From: Mariniblastus sp964414815 | GTDB lineage: Bacteria > Planctomycetota > Planctomycetia > Pirellulales > Pirellulaceae | Length of the DNA: 64,000 nt | Direction of reading: 5' to 3' | Assembly (NCBI GenBank): GCA_964414815.1 | Contig: CAYPXY010000017.1 | Span: 1 to 64,000, forward strand | Part shown: positions 24,335 to 33,531 of the stretch, piece by piece | How the letters are laid out: the number at the start of each line of letters is the position of its first letter | How positions within the stretch are numbered: position 1 is the first letter of the stretch | Position numbers and translations under genes: made by a program | Notes under the pieces: model-generated | Databases searched by the model: none | Seen by the model: only the letters and a program-made list of their open reading frames with translations | Told to the model about the DNA's origin: nothing

Positions 24335-25696
24335 CTATGGGATCGATTCTTCAATCGATTCGTTCGAGTCGGTCGATGTCCGGCTTTCCAGCACCAGGCG
24401 TATGGGGACTTCACCAAAATCCAATGAATCATAAAGCACTCCCAACAAATACTTGCGATACGATGGATCAAACGCTTCGGGGTCGTTGCACTTGAACACA
24501 ATCGTCGGAGGCTGAGTGGAAATCTGGGTCGCATAGTAAATCTTGGGACGCCGTTTGTTGCTGGACATCGGAGGAGGATGTTTGACCAGCGCCTGTTTGA
24601 CCAGCCGGTTCAACTGTGGAGTCGGAATCCGTGAGCAGGCTTGCTTGTGCAACATTTGGGCATGGTTGAGCAAACGTTTGCAGTTCTGTCCGGTTTTGCC
24701 CGTCACAAACGCGATGGGCGCATTCCAGAGCGACGGGAACTGCTCGCGCAGGTACTCCGCCCAGCGATCGGTCGGCATGTGCTCGGCCATCAAATCCCAT
24801 TTATTGACTACCAAGATACACGGCTTGTAGTTGCGCTCGATATAGCCGACCAACTGGCGGTCCACCTTGCTGATCCGCTTGCTCGCGTCGAACATCATCA
24901 ACACGACATCTGCGTGGCGAATCGAGCGATGGGCACGATGCATTCCATAGAAATCAATGTCGGTTCGAACCGAGCGACCACGCCGCAAGCCTGGAGTATC
25001 AATCGCCACCATCGTTTTCCCGTCGACTTCAATCCGGACATCGACGCTATCGCGGGTCGTGCCTTCGACTTCGCTGACGATCATCCGTTCCGTTTGAGCC
25101 AGCGTATTGACCAGCGTACTCTTGCCGACGTTCCTGCGACCGACAATGGCGAATTTCATTTCGGGCGGTTCGGTTTCCTTTTCGGAAACCTCGGTCTCCG
25201 GCGGAAGGTGTTCGAGAATGTGTTCCAGCAAACCCGACTTGCGGCGATTGTTCTTTGCACTGACGCAGATCACGTCCCCCAGCCCCAGCGAATAAAAATC
25301 GTTGGCTGCCAATTCCCAGTTCTCACCATCACATTTGTTGGCGACCACCAGGATCGGCTTGTGGAGGCTTCGCAGCCGCGCCGCGATCGACTGGTCGAGC
25401 GCCGTCACACCGTCTTTGACATCCACCACGAACAACAGCAATGACGCTCCCTGGATACCGATTTCGATCTGGGTATTGATTTCAGCATCGAGATCATCGA
25501 CATCATTGATTCCGATCCCACCGGTGTCCACGATTTCGAAGTACCGCTCGTCTTCATGCAGCATGAAGGTCATCCGGTCGCGCGTCACGCCCGCGATGTC
25601 TTCGACGATGGCCAGCCTTCGCCCCGCCAGCCAATTGAAGATGCTGGACTTTCCGACATTCGGGCGACCGACGATGGATACTTGCTGGAGGGACAT
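24335..25696 (-). CDS. der: Ribosome-assembly GTPase Der (EngA)
   Basis: Der has two GTPase domains in tandem and acts in 50S subunit maturation. The 453-residue product shows G1 motifs 'GRPNVGKSS' (residue 9) and 'GRRNVGKST' (near 188), G3 'DTGG' and 'DTPG', G4 'NKCD' and 'NKWD', then a C-terminal KH-like domain. The acidic tail (Glu-Ser-Ile-Glu-Glu) is unremarkable. It faces the uracil-DNA glycosylase gene across 118 bp. Confidence 0.97.
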   Translation of the reverse strand: MSLQQVSIVGRPNVGKSSIFNWLAGRRLAIVEDIAGVTRDRMTFMLHEDERYFEIVDTGGIGINDVDDLDAEINTQIEIGIQGASLLLFVVDVKDGVTALDQSIAARLRSLHKPILVVANKCDGENWELAANDFYSLGLGDVICVSAKNNRRKSGLLEHILEHLPPETEVSEKETEPPEMKFAIVGRRNVGKSTLVNTLAQTERMIVSEVEGTTRDSVDVRIEVDGKTMVAIDTPGLRRGRSVRTDIDFYGMHRAHRSIRHADVVLMMFDASKRISKVDRQLVGYIERNYKPCILVVNKWDLMAEHMPTDRWAEYLREQFPSLWNAPIAFVTGKTGQNCKRLLNHAQMLHKQACSRIPTPQLNRLVKQALVKHPPPMSSNKRRPKIYYATQISTQPPTIVFKCNDPEAFDPSYRKYLLGVLYDSLDFGEVPIRLVLESRTSTDSNESIEESIP

Positions 25697-25814
25697 TTTT
25701 CTGGGGGTAGTCTTTCGCTGGTAGTTTTTCTTTAATCTGTTATTCTATTCGAGCCGGAGGCATTGATAAAGGACAAATCATTTTATCGCGATATTGCTCA
25801 ATTGCGTAAATTCC

Positions 25815-26804
25815 ATGAAAGAAATGTTACTTCCTGACGCTTCGGCGCATGATCACCCTGGTTCGTTGGATCTGACGACGGCAGCCCGGCAATATCTGGC
25901 TGGACTGAAGCGCTCCGGAGTGGAAACACTGCCATCGAGTGACGGCCGTCACACCGAGGCGTTAGAAACGTTGCTCCAGCCTTTGTTCCAGCCGATGAGT
26001 GGCATGTCCAAAGAGTCGGTGGAACGCGAACCCGCGACGGCCCAACCAGCGTTAGTCCCGCCAACTCTGTCGCAGCCAAAATCTTCCGTCGCCGAATCAG
26101 CCGTTCCCTATCAGGTGCCAGCCCAACTTTTGCCGTCCGATCCCATTTCAAGGCGTCCCCAGGCCCAACCCTCCGATATCGGACCAGGGCAGGGCGTGGA
26201 TACATCGGACTATCCCGAATCGCTTCCCTTGGCTCAGCGCCGAACGGAGTTGACTCAGATCGCTGACACCGTCGGCCAATGTAGGCGGTGCAGCGAGCTG
26301 GCTCAGTGCCGCACCCGAACCGTCTTTGGAGTCGGTAACATCGCCCCCCGGCTGGTCTTTCTTGGAGAAGCCCCCGGTGCCGATGAAGATCGGGCAGGGG
26401 AACCCTTTGTCGGAGCCGCCGGCCAGTTGCTGAACAAAATCATCGCGGCCTGCGGCATGAAGCGGGAAGACGTGTACATCCTCAACACCATCAAGTGCCG
26501 TCCGCCGGGGAACCGGAATCCGGACCTGTCCGAACTGGAAAACTGCTGGGAGTACACCCGGCGACAGATCGAGATCCTGAGGCCGGAATTTATCTGCTGC
26601 CTGGGGCTGATTGCCACCAAACAGCTTCTCAAAACCACCCTCCCGCTGGGACGATTACGCCAAAAGTTCCACTCCTACCGGGGCAGCCGGGTGGTGGTGA
26701 CGTATCATCCGGCCTATCTGTTACGAACCGAATCGGCCAAGAAACACGTCTGGGACGACATGAAAATGCTGCTCAAAGAAATGGGCATCGATCTGACGAA
26801 GTAG
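25815..26804 (+). CDS. Uracil-DNA glycosylase, Fe-S (family 4-like)
   Basis: The enzyme removes uracil from DNA. The C-terminal 190 residues carry the family-4 features: 'GEAPGADEDRAGEPFVGAAG', 'NTIKCRPPGNRNP' and 'VVVTYHPAYLLR'. Four cysteines placed as for a [4Fe-4S] cluster are visible (Cys-x2-Cys in 'CRRCSELAQC', then Cys in 'IKCRPP' and in 'LENCWEY'). The first 140 residues are Pro/Gln/Ser-rich, probably disordered, and absent from most relatives. I chose ATG 25815 over an upstream TTG (25794). Confidence 0.9.
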   Translation: MKEMLLPDASAHDHPGSLDLTTAARQYLAGLKRSGVETLPSSDGRHTEALETLLQPLFQPMSGMSKESVEREPATAQPALVPPTLSQPKSSVAESAVPYQVPAQLLPSDPISRRPQAQPSDIGPGQGVDTSDYPESLPLAQRRTELTQIADTVGQCRRCSELAQCRTRTVFGVGNIAPRLVFLGEAPGADEDRAGEPFVGAAGQLLNKIIAACGMKREDVYILNTIKCRPPGNRNPDLSELENCWEYTRRQIEILRPEFICCLGLIATKQLLKTTLPLGRLRQKFHSYRGSRVVVTYHPAYLLRTESAKKHVWDDMKMLLKEMGIDLTK

Positions 26805-27039
26805 AGAAACGGGAACGTCAAAACTGCTACTTTCGGCCCCAAGAGGCAAATTTGAGACGTTTACAACGCAAAAAGCCGAAATTCCTTGCCAATCCAACAT
26901 TCGCCAATTAGGATTGGGTCTGGAACAATTTATCGACAGAACCTGTGCGGGGCCCTGAATGCAAGGCCGCAGGTTATGGTTCGATTAAAATATCAACTCT
27001 AGAATTCGCCTGAACGGGGCATCTGTTGGGAGAACCAAA

Positions 27040-28440
27040 ATGGTTTGTGGTTTTGTACGAAATTGGTTTGTAGTTTTGATGGCCTTGCTGGCGACGATGT
27101 CTGCCAGTTCGATTGCATTTGCCCAGGACGATGGAGATGATGACGAGATTACGACCGGAGGAGTCGAAATCAATGCCGAGGGCGTCTTGTCAAAACGGGC
27201 GATTCTCGATCCCACCGGTGCGCTGAATCGTCAGCGATGGGAGGCCGCCAAGGCCAGCCTGAATCAGGACTTGAAGCAGCCGAGCAACCTCCGCTGTGTT
27301 TCGCTCAATCGCCTGGAAGCCGAAATCGCCAAGCTGACTCAAGCTGGAAAGCCGATCCCGAATGACATGAAATACCTGGCGGGGCTGACCCGAATCACTC
27401 ATGTCTTCTACTATCCTGAAACCAATGACATCGTCATCGCCGGTCCCGCAGAAGGATACTTTGTTACCACCTCCAACTACGTGGTTGGCATTGAAACGGG
27501 TCGATCCGTTCTACAACTTCAGGACATGGTGGTGGCACTGCGAGCATTTTCTCCCAAGAATCAAAACGTCAAAGTTTTATCCTGCTCGATTGATCCGACT
27601 CCGGAAGGAATCGTCAATCTGAAAAAAGCCGAATCGCTTGTCAAACAAAACAACTGGAGCCCGGCAGATCCTCGAATCATCCCGCTGTTCAAGGAAGCAC
27701 TGGGTATGCAGCAGATCACCATCAACGGTGTTTCTCCCAAAACCAATTTTGCCCGCGTGATGGTCGAAGCCGACTACCGAATGAAGCTGATCGGAATTGG
27801 CCTGGAGCGCCCTGCGGTTAAGATGACGACGTTCGCGGACAAAGTGACTCCCACCATGATGTCAAGAAATTCGCTGATGCGATGGTTTTTCCAGCCGGAA
27901 TACGATTGTGTCACCATCAGCCAATCCGGGGACGCGATTCAGTTCACCGGCAGTGGTGTCAAACTCGTCGGTGAAGATGAACGCGTCAATCAGAGTGGTG
28001 ACCGCAAGAATACCGGTGGTGCCAATCCGGCCAGCAAGGCGTATACCACGTCCTTCACGAAAGTCTATGACCAACTGGCCGCCGTCGATCCTGTGTGGAA
28101 CGAACTACGAAACGTAATGGATTTGTCGATCGCAGCCGCCTTTATTCAGAAATACGACCTTTACGGTAAAGCCAACTGGAGCATGGACCTGTTTGGGGAT
28201 GAGTCGAAGTTTCGAACGGAGATCAGCCACTCTCCAACCTATGTAGCCCCCGTGGCCAATGCCCTGGTTCGAGGCAGCACCTTGATGACTCCGATTGCAG
28301 GAGGGGTGGCGGTTCAGCCACGAGTCGCGCTCAATACAGATCGCATGAAGCAAGACAAAGACGGCACCATTGCGGCCACCAAATCTGGCCAAAACGAAAA
28401 ATTGCTAAACCTTCGTGAAGGTCAGTGGTGGTGGGATTAA
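27040..28440 (+). CDS. DUF1598-type secreted protein
   Basis: The 466-residue protein has a signal peptide (residues 8-29, cleaved near Ala-Phe-Ala-Gln), an acidic stretch and a domain resembling the planctomycete DUF1598 family, with 'ITHVFYYPETNDIVIAGPAE' near 115-135 as the best block. Function is unknown. GGGAG sits seven bases before the ATG. It is alone on its strand and converges with the kinase gene with only 22 bp between them. The 235 bp gap before it shows no gene. Confidence 0.8.
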   Translation: MVCGFVRNWFVVLMALLATMSASSIAFAQDDGDDDEITTGGVEINAEGVLSKRAILDPTGALNRQRWEAAKASLNQDLKQPSNLRCVSLNRLEAEIAKLTQAGKPIPNDMKYLAGLTRITHVFYYPETNDIVIAGPAEGYFVTTSNYVVGIETGRSVLQLQDMVVALRAFSPKNQNVKVLSCSIDPTPEGIVNLKKAESLVKQNNWSPADPRIIPLFKEALGMQQITINGVSPKTNFARVMVEADYRMKLIGIGLERPAVKMTTFADKVTPTMMSRNSLMRWFFQPEYDCVTISQSGDAIQFTGSGVKLVGEDERVNQSGDRKNTGGANPASKAYTTSFTKVYDQLAAVDPVWNELRNVMDLSIAAAFIQKYDLYGKANWSMDLFGDESKFRTEISHSPTYVAPVANALVRGSTLMTPIAGGVAVQPRVALNTDRMKQDKDGTIAATKSGQNEKLLNLREGQWWWD

Positions 28441-28462
28441 CGTAGAACGGATTGATTTCCTT

Positions 28463-30295
28463 CTACAAGGATTCATCGCCGGGCAGGTGGGAGGCAACCA
28501 TCCGCCTGGCGAACTCCATCAGCTCAGCCGCTTCGCGGCCTTCCGGTGAGTCGTCCCATTTTTCATCACCGTACAGCTCAATCAGTGACTGGTAACGTTC
28601 CATCGCAATCGAATCGGGCTCTTCTTTAGCCGATTCGATTGCTTTTTTTATGAACTGCAACTGATTGACCAGTTCTGTTTTGGCTTCCGTGATATATTGA
28701 TGCTGGAAATATCGAGCAGCTTCCAGACACCGCTGGTCGTCATCACTGAGCCCATCGACGCCCTGATAAACCGAGATGAACGCCCCCAGTTTTGCCGCGA
28801 CCGACTGTTTGTCGGCACCGGGTCGGGATAGCATCTCGACAAACTGCTTTTCCACTTCACTCAGTTTTTCGTCGTTGGTCAGTCGTGATCGCGCTGACAG
28901 TTTATTGTACAGACTATTGAAACGGCGATCATCTTCGGCTTCCTGCTTTAGCTTTCTTACTTCATCGACGCGCGAATCATCGCCATAGTGAGCCAAAAAT
29001 TTGTCTGCCAGCTCGATGACTTGGGCCGAGTTTTTTCCTTTTGATTCCAGCTCGACGATCAAATCATCGGCAGGGAGCGGACGATACGCATTCATAATCC
29101 CCCAAGTCGCCAACCCAATGACTCCCAAGAGCGCCGCAACCACCCACCAAACGCTGGCTGAAGACGAACGGCCGTCTTCCTGGTCGAGCGATTGAGCCTG
29201 GCGAATGTGGTCAGTGACCGTGCTGTAGTAATCGACCATGCGCGTCGATTTAGCCTTTTCCGCTTCAAACGCCTCAGTCTTGGCCTGCAAAGCTGGATTC
29301 GTAGTCGCAGAACCCGTTTTCCGCGATTTAGATCCACTGACTGGACTACCTCCCTGCCGAATCTCTTTTCCCGTGTCCGGCAAAGTCATCTCATCACTCG
29401 AGAGACCAGAACTAAAAGTGTCAAACTCCCCAGGCAGGGACACTTCCTCTGTTTTCTCACGGCTCGACTCGAGCAACTCGGTTTCAACCTCTTCGATACG
29501 ATGCAGTAATGCCTGCGCGGTGGGGATTCGTTGATCGGGCTGCTTTGCCATTAACTTCTGAATCAGCAAATCCAATTGCGGTGGGACATTGGAAGCGATG
29601 GAACTGACCGGCGGAGCGGGGACGCGGGTCAGTTGCCGTAAGGATTCCTCGAAAGAGTTCGACGAGAAGGGGGGCTTGCCAGCCAGCAACGTGTAGAGAA
29701 CCGTGCCCAGGCTGTACAAGTCGCTTTTGACGGTTGCCGGCTGTCCCTTGGCTTGTTCGGGACTCATGAAATCCATCGTTCCCAATAGATTGTCACCGGT
29801 GATCTGGGCCGCACCAAACCGCTTGGCAATCCCGAAATCAGTAATCTTGACTTCTCCAATCGTCCCCTCTGCGTCGATAGGAACGAGCAGGTTTCCGGGT
29901 TTCAGGTCGCGATGAATAACACCTCGGTCGTGGGCATGCCGTAGCCCCCTGGCAACCTGTTTTGCAATCGTCAAAGTCTCCAGCCAGTCGAAATGATGGC
30001 CGGTCTTCTGAAGCTGAAACAGGCTGCTGCCCTCGACGAGCTCCATCGCAAAATAGAGCGTCCCCATCTCCTGACCGAAACTAATAATCCGGACGACATT
30101 GGGATGATCCAGCTTGATCAAGGCACGGATTTCAGACTCAAATCGAGTACGAAAATGCTGTTGGTCACTGAAATTTTCAAGCAAAATTTTAACCGCATGG
30201 ATTTCCCCCGTTTCCCGGTGTTGCGCCCGGTAAACCGACCCCATGCCTCCGCGGCCAATCACCTTCAACAAGTCATAAGGTCCTAGCTTGTCCAC
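28463..30295 (-). CDS. Membrane serine/threonine protein kinase
   Basis: The 610-residue protein has an N-terminal Hanks-type kinase domain (about 5-270): Gly loop 'IGRGGMGSVYRA', Lys in 'HAVKILLE', catalytic 'VIHRDLKPGN', 'ITDFGIAK' and 'GTMDFMSPEQ' are all intact, so it should be active. A membrane helix (about 385-408, 'WWVVAALLGVIGLATWGI') leads to a helical C-terminal part of about 200 residues, probably outside the cytoplasm. I prefer the GTG at 30295, 17 bases after the rpiB stop, to an ATG at 30373 inside rpiB. It ends the TsaC/YwlE-rpiB-kinase operon. Confidence 0.92.
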   Translation of the reverse strand: MDKLGPYDLLKVIGRGGMGSVYRAQHRETGEIHAVKILLENFSDQQHFRTRFESEIRALIKLDHPNVVRIISFGQEMGTLYFAMELVEGSSLFQLQKTGHHFDWLETLTIAKQVARGLRHAHDRGVIHRDLKPGNLLVPIDAEGTIGEVKITDFGIAKRFGAAQITGDNLLGTMDFMSPEQAKGQPATVKSDLYSLGTVLYTLLAGKPPFSSNSFEESLRQLTRVPAPPVSSIASNVPPQLDLLIQKLMAKQPDQRIPTAQALLHRIEEVETELLESSREKTEEVSLPGEFDTFSSGLSSDEMTLPDTGKEIRQGGSPVSGSKSRKTGSATTNPALQAKTEAFEAEKAKSTRMVDYYSTVTDHIRQAQSLDQEDGRSSSASVWWVVAALLGVIGLATWGIMNAYRPLPADDLIVELESKGKNSAQVIELADKFLAHYGDDSRVDEVRKLKQEAEDDRRFNSLYNKLSARSRLTNDEKLSEVEKQFVEMLSRPGADKQSVAAKLGAFISVYQGVDGLSDDDQRCLEAARYFQHQYITEAKTELVNQLQFIKKAIESAKEEPDSIAMERYQSLIELYGDEKWDDSPEGREAAELMEFARRMVASHLPGDESL

Positions 30296-30311
30296 ATTAT
30301 GTTCCCCGTCG

Positions 30312-30755
30312 TTAAACGCTTCTCTCGAGCGAACTAATCTTGGACACCCGGTTGGCGTGCCGGCCACCTTCAAAATTGGTTTCCAGCCAGAGCTTTACCC
30401 ATCGATGGTATTCTGCTTCCGAAAATCGCTCGGCGCTGAGGCAAAGAATATTGGCGTCGTTGTGCTGACGGCTCAACCGAACCGAATCTTCATCCCAGCA
30501 AACGGCCGCCCGAATTCCGTCGATTTTGTTGGCCGCAATGCAGACGCCAATCCCTGTACCGCACAACAGAACGCCCCGATCGGCTTCACCCGATGCCACT
30601 GTTTCAGCGACTTCCCGGGCGATATCCGGATAGTCGACACTTTCGGTTGAAAACGTTCCACAATCGACCGGCGTATGGCCGGCCGCCGCGATGCCGTCGG
30701 CCACCATTTTCCGCTGGGCCACCCCACGATGGTCCGAACCGATCGCTACTTTCAT
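30312..30755 (-). CDS. rpiB: Ribose-5-phosphate isomerase B
   Basis: RpiB interconverts ribose-5-phosphate and ribulose-5-phosphate. The 147-residue product has 'IGSDHRGVAQR' at the start, the catalytic Cys in 'LLCGTGIGVCIAANK' (about 66) and 'DSVRLSRQHNDANILCL'. The ATG 30755 (Met-Lys-Val-Ala-Ile-Gly) is the natural start. It follows the TsaC::YwlE fusion gene, as ywlF follows ywlC-ywlE in Bacillus. Confidence 0.94.
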   Translation of the reverse strand: MKVAIGSDHRGVAQRKMVADGIAAAGHTPVDCGTFSTESVDYPDIAREVAETVASGEADRGVLLCGTGIGVCIAANKIDGIRAAVCWDEDSVRLSRQHNDANILCLSAERFSEAEYHRWVKLWLETNFEGGRHANRVSKISSLERSV

Positions 30756-30803
30756 CATCAATACATTCATGATTTCCCTCCGATGTTCTGGACCCAGATC
30801 TGT

Positions 30804-31958
30804 TCAGGTCCTGTTTCCAGGTTGCTTTCTGATACTCGAAAAATCGATTCGTTCAACCCACTTGGCCATTTCAGCATCCACTTGGGCGGCACATTCCCGA
30901 TAGGTATTGATCGGACCGCCGATCGGATCGGAAACATCACCACCATCGGTGCGTACCGTAAACGTACGATCCTCCAGCGACGGCCAATGATTCACCAGCG
31001 ACCGGCGGTGGGTATCCGTCATCGTCAGTATCAGATCGGCATGCTGAGCCAAGCGCCCGGTGATGGGCTGGCTTTGGTGGTCTTCGATATAGAGTCCCAT
31101 TTCCCGCATCACCTCAATCGCTTGCGGTGCCGCCGGGCCACCCGGCATCGCGGACAGGCCAGCGGAGACGATTTGGACTCCGCGCTGGGCAAGCTCATCC
31201 ATCGTACAGTTCAGTGCCGTTGCAAGCTGCTTTCTCATCAGCGCTTCCCCCATCGGACTGCGACAGGTATTGCCGGTACAGACCACCAGCACAAGATACC
31301 CGGCGAGTTGTTCCAGTGCGGTCTGATCGACAACGCCTTCCCGCAGTACCTGCCAGGAGTCATGCGATACATAGAGTACGGTCGAAGGCTGGCCAATCTT
31401 GCTCGGCCCATCGTCGAGTACCAAATCAATTTGCTGGCCCAGCATTTCCATGGCTTCACGGCCACTTCGGGCTTCCGCCTGACCGCTGACATTGGCACTG
31501 GTCAGCAGGATCGGCCCGGCGCAAAGCTGCATCAGTTGCAACACCTTTTCGTTGGCCGGAACCCGCAAGCCTACCCGTCCCTTCGGAGTCGTCAATTCGC
31601 GAACCATCGGACTCAGGCGATTGATCACACTGTCGCGGTGGCAACAATCCAGTACCAACGTCATCGGACCCGGCCAGCATCGCCGTGCCAGACGCCGTGC
31701 CAGCGGCGACATATCCGGCACATAGTCCAGCGCTGCATCAAGACTGCGAATCGCAAACGTAAACGGTTTGTCGGGGTCGCGGCCCTTGATCTCGACCAGT
31801 CGCTCGACTGCCTCTGGAACCAGGGCACTGCAGGCCAGCCCGTAAACCGTCTCCGTCGGAAACGCAATGATCTTGCCCGACGAAAGAGCCGCGACGGCTT
31901 GCTGAATCATGTCACGCGTATCTTCCGAATGCTGAAGATCAAAATAATTGGCTGACAT
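30804..31958 (-). CDS. tsaC: TsaC/Sua5 domain fused to YwlE-type phosphatase
   Basis: The 384-residue protein joins two enzymes. Residues 10-215 are a YrdC/Sua5 domain ('SSGKIIAFPTETVYGLACSA', 'KGRDPDKPF', 'LLTSANVSGQ') that makes threonylcarbamoyl-AMP for tRNA t6A37. Residues 221-384 are a low-molecular-weight phosphatase: P-loop Cys227-Thr-Gly-Asn-Thr231-Cys-Arg-Ser and acid Asp344-Pro. Thr at loop position 5, where tyrosine phosphatases have Ile, is the residue that gives Bacillus YwlE its phosphoarginine preference. The gene order ywlC-ywlE-ywlF(rpiB) of Bacillus is kept here as a fusion followed by rpiB. Confidence 0.92.
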   Translation of the reverse strand: MSANYFDLQHSEDTRDMIQQAVAALSSGKIIAFPTETVYGLACSALVPEAVERLVEIKGRDPDKPFTFAIRSLDAALDYVPDMSPLARRLARRCWPGPMTLVLDCCHRDSVINRLSPMVRELTTPKGRVGLRVPANEKVLQLMQLCAGPILLTSANVSGQAEARSGREAMEMLGQQIDLVLDDGPSKIGQPSTVLYVSHDSWQVLREGVVDQTALEQLAGYLVLVVCTGNTCRSPMGEALMRKQLATALNCTMDELAQRGVQIVSAGLSAMPGGPAAPQAIEVMREMGLYIEDHQSQPITGRLAQHADLILTMTDTHRRSLVNHWPSLEDRTFTVRTDGGDVSDPIGGPINTYRECAAQVDAEMAKWVERIDFSSIRKQPGNRT

Positions 31959-32220
31959 TGAGGGAGGACGGCGTTTTGCCTTCGGCTGGCATGAGAGATG
32001 AAAATCGTCGGCGAGAATGTGTCACTATATCGGCGATCCTCGGCTGCGGTCAAGTAGATGAAAACCCTCGCGCCCCGATTCCTGCCCCAGATTCGTGGGT
32101 TGGGTGCAGCCGTCGCTCATTTGAGGTATGATGGTAGGGTCCACTCGCAGGCCGAAATCCGTTCTGTTGATTCCTCCCTTTCTCTATTTTCTCACCTCTC
32201 AACCAACGGCTGCAAACACC

Positions 32221-33198
32221 ATGGCGAATGAAAATTTCTGGATCGGAGTCGACCTTGGGGGGACAAAAATGTTGTGCGTCGTATTCAACGACCGCTTTGA
32301 ACAGGTCGGACGTGCCCGCAAGAAGACCAAGGGCAACGAAGGGATGGAAAACGGTCTCAAGCGAATCAACGACCTGATTTCAGAAGCCCTTTCGGACGCG
32401 AAACTGACTCCCCAACAGATCCAAGGGCTGGGAATCGGCTGCCCGGGACCGCTTGATTTCGAGAAGCGTGAGATTCGGATGGCACCCAACCTCGGCTGGA
32501 AGAATGCACCGATTGCCAAGTCGATTGAAAAGCAGTTCGGTTTCCCCGTAACGATCGCCAACGATGTCGATGCCGGCGTCTTCGGAGAATACCTGTTCGG
32601 AGCGGGCAAGGACGCACGCTGCGTGGTCGGGATTTTTCCCGGGACCGGAATCGGAGGCGGCTGTGTTTACGAAGGGAAAATTTTGCGCGGGACCAACTGG
32701 AGCTGCATGGAAATCGGACACATTCCGCTGGTTCCCGAAGGCCATCTGGACGGCGCAGGCAATCCTGGTTCGCTCGAAGGAATGGCATCGCGCTTGTCCA
32801 TTGCTGGCCTTGCTGCCCAGGCTTGCTATCGAGGCCAGGCGCCGAATTTGCTGGCGATCGCCGGAACCGACATTGCAAACATCCGCAGCGGCCAAATCGC
32901 GGAAGCCATCCGAAAAGGTGACACCGCCATTCGCGAAATTGTCGAGCAGGCCAATCGCTACCTGGCAATGTCGGTCGTTACCATCGTCCACCTGTTTGGT
33001 CCGGATGTGATCGTCTTCGGCGGAGGCCTGGTGGAAGAGCTGGACGAATACATGCTCGGCCCGATCGAGAAAATGGCTCGCAAGCGAATCCTTCCTTCCC
33101 TTCGCGATGTCTTCAAAATCTCCAAAGCCAAACTGGGAGACGATGCGGGAGTCAAGGGCGCCGCAGGACTGGCCAGACAATCGGTTCTTGGTGAATGA
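32221..33198 (+). CDS. ROK-family sugar kinase-like protein
   Basis: The 325-residue protein has the ROK/ASKHA fold: 'GVDLGGTKML' (phosphate 1), 'GIGCPGPLD', 'NDVDAGVFGEY', 'GIFPGTGIGGGCVYEG' and 'VIVFGGGLVEE' (adenosine). The kinase zinc motif Cys-Gly-Cys-Gly-x2-Gly-Cys-Leu-Glu is replaced by a Gly-Ala-Gly-Asn-Pro-Gly-Ser-Leu-Glu run, so the usual structural zinc is lost, although the preceding Gly-His is kept. Glucokinase-like activity is likely but not certain. The ATG at 32221 aligns with the domain start; an upstream frame to 32128 is probably untranslated. Confidence 0.85.
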   Translation: MANENFWIGVDLGGTKMLCVVFNDRFEQVGRARKKTKGNEGMENGLKRINDLISEALSDAKLTPQQIQGLGIGCPGPLDFEKREIRMAPNLGWKNAPIAKSIEKQFGFPVTIANDVDAGVFGEYLFGAGKDARCVVGIFPGTGIGGGCVYEGKILRGTNWSCMEIGHIPLVPEGHLDGAGNPGSLEGMASRLSIAGLAAQACYRGQAPNLLAIAGTDIANIRSGQIAEAIRKGDTAIREIVEQANRYLAMSVVTIVHLFGPDVIVFGGGLVEELDEYMLGPIEKMARKRILPSLRDVFKISKAKLGDDAGVKGAAGLARQSVLGE

Positions 33199-33531
33199 TC
33201 AGCCCGCCTCTGGAAGGGGATTGCGTTTAGCCGCAAGCCGTCGGAAGGGCCGCAACAAAGTACTGCAATACCGAAATCGCCTAATCGGCCCTTCCAAAGG
33301 CTCGCGGTGCATCGGGTTGGAGGTATTTTATTGGGAGGCAAGTTGATTGCGGAGGCTGCACTCTACCGGCGCGCCTGCGCCGACCACCTCTCGATTTTCC
33401 TGCATCCATCATTGGCGAATCGGCTACGTAAGGTAACGGCAAACCACTTGAGGTCGCCTTCGGCTTGCGGCTAAACGTGCGATCGCACCGTGAACCGCTA
33501 CATGGAGGTCAAGTAAAAAGAGGTGTTGCCT
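33199..33531. other. Gap with inverted repeat remnants
   Basis: No gene is supported. The stretch holds GTTTAGCCGCAAGCCG at about 33225-33240 and its exact complement at about 33459-33474, plus a palindromic CCGGCGCGCCTGCGCCG patch near 33367. It lies between convergent genes and may be a decayed repeat element or act in termination. Confidence 0.65.

Noticed and set aside
24641..25444. A 267-codon rightward open frame
   Set aside because: Antisense to der, whose motifs are complete.
30675..31955. A 426-codon rightward open frame
   Set aside because: It lies antisense to the clear TsaC::YwlE fusion gene and its product has no recognisable features.
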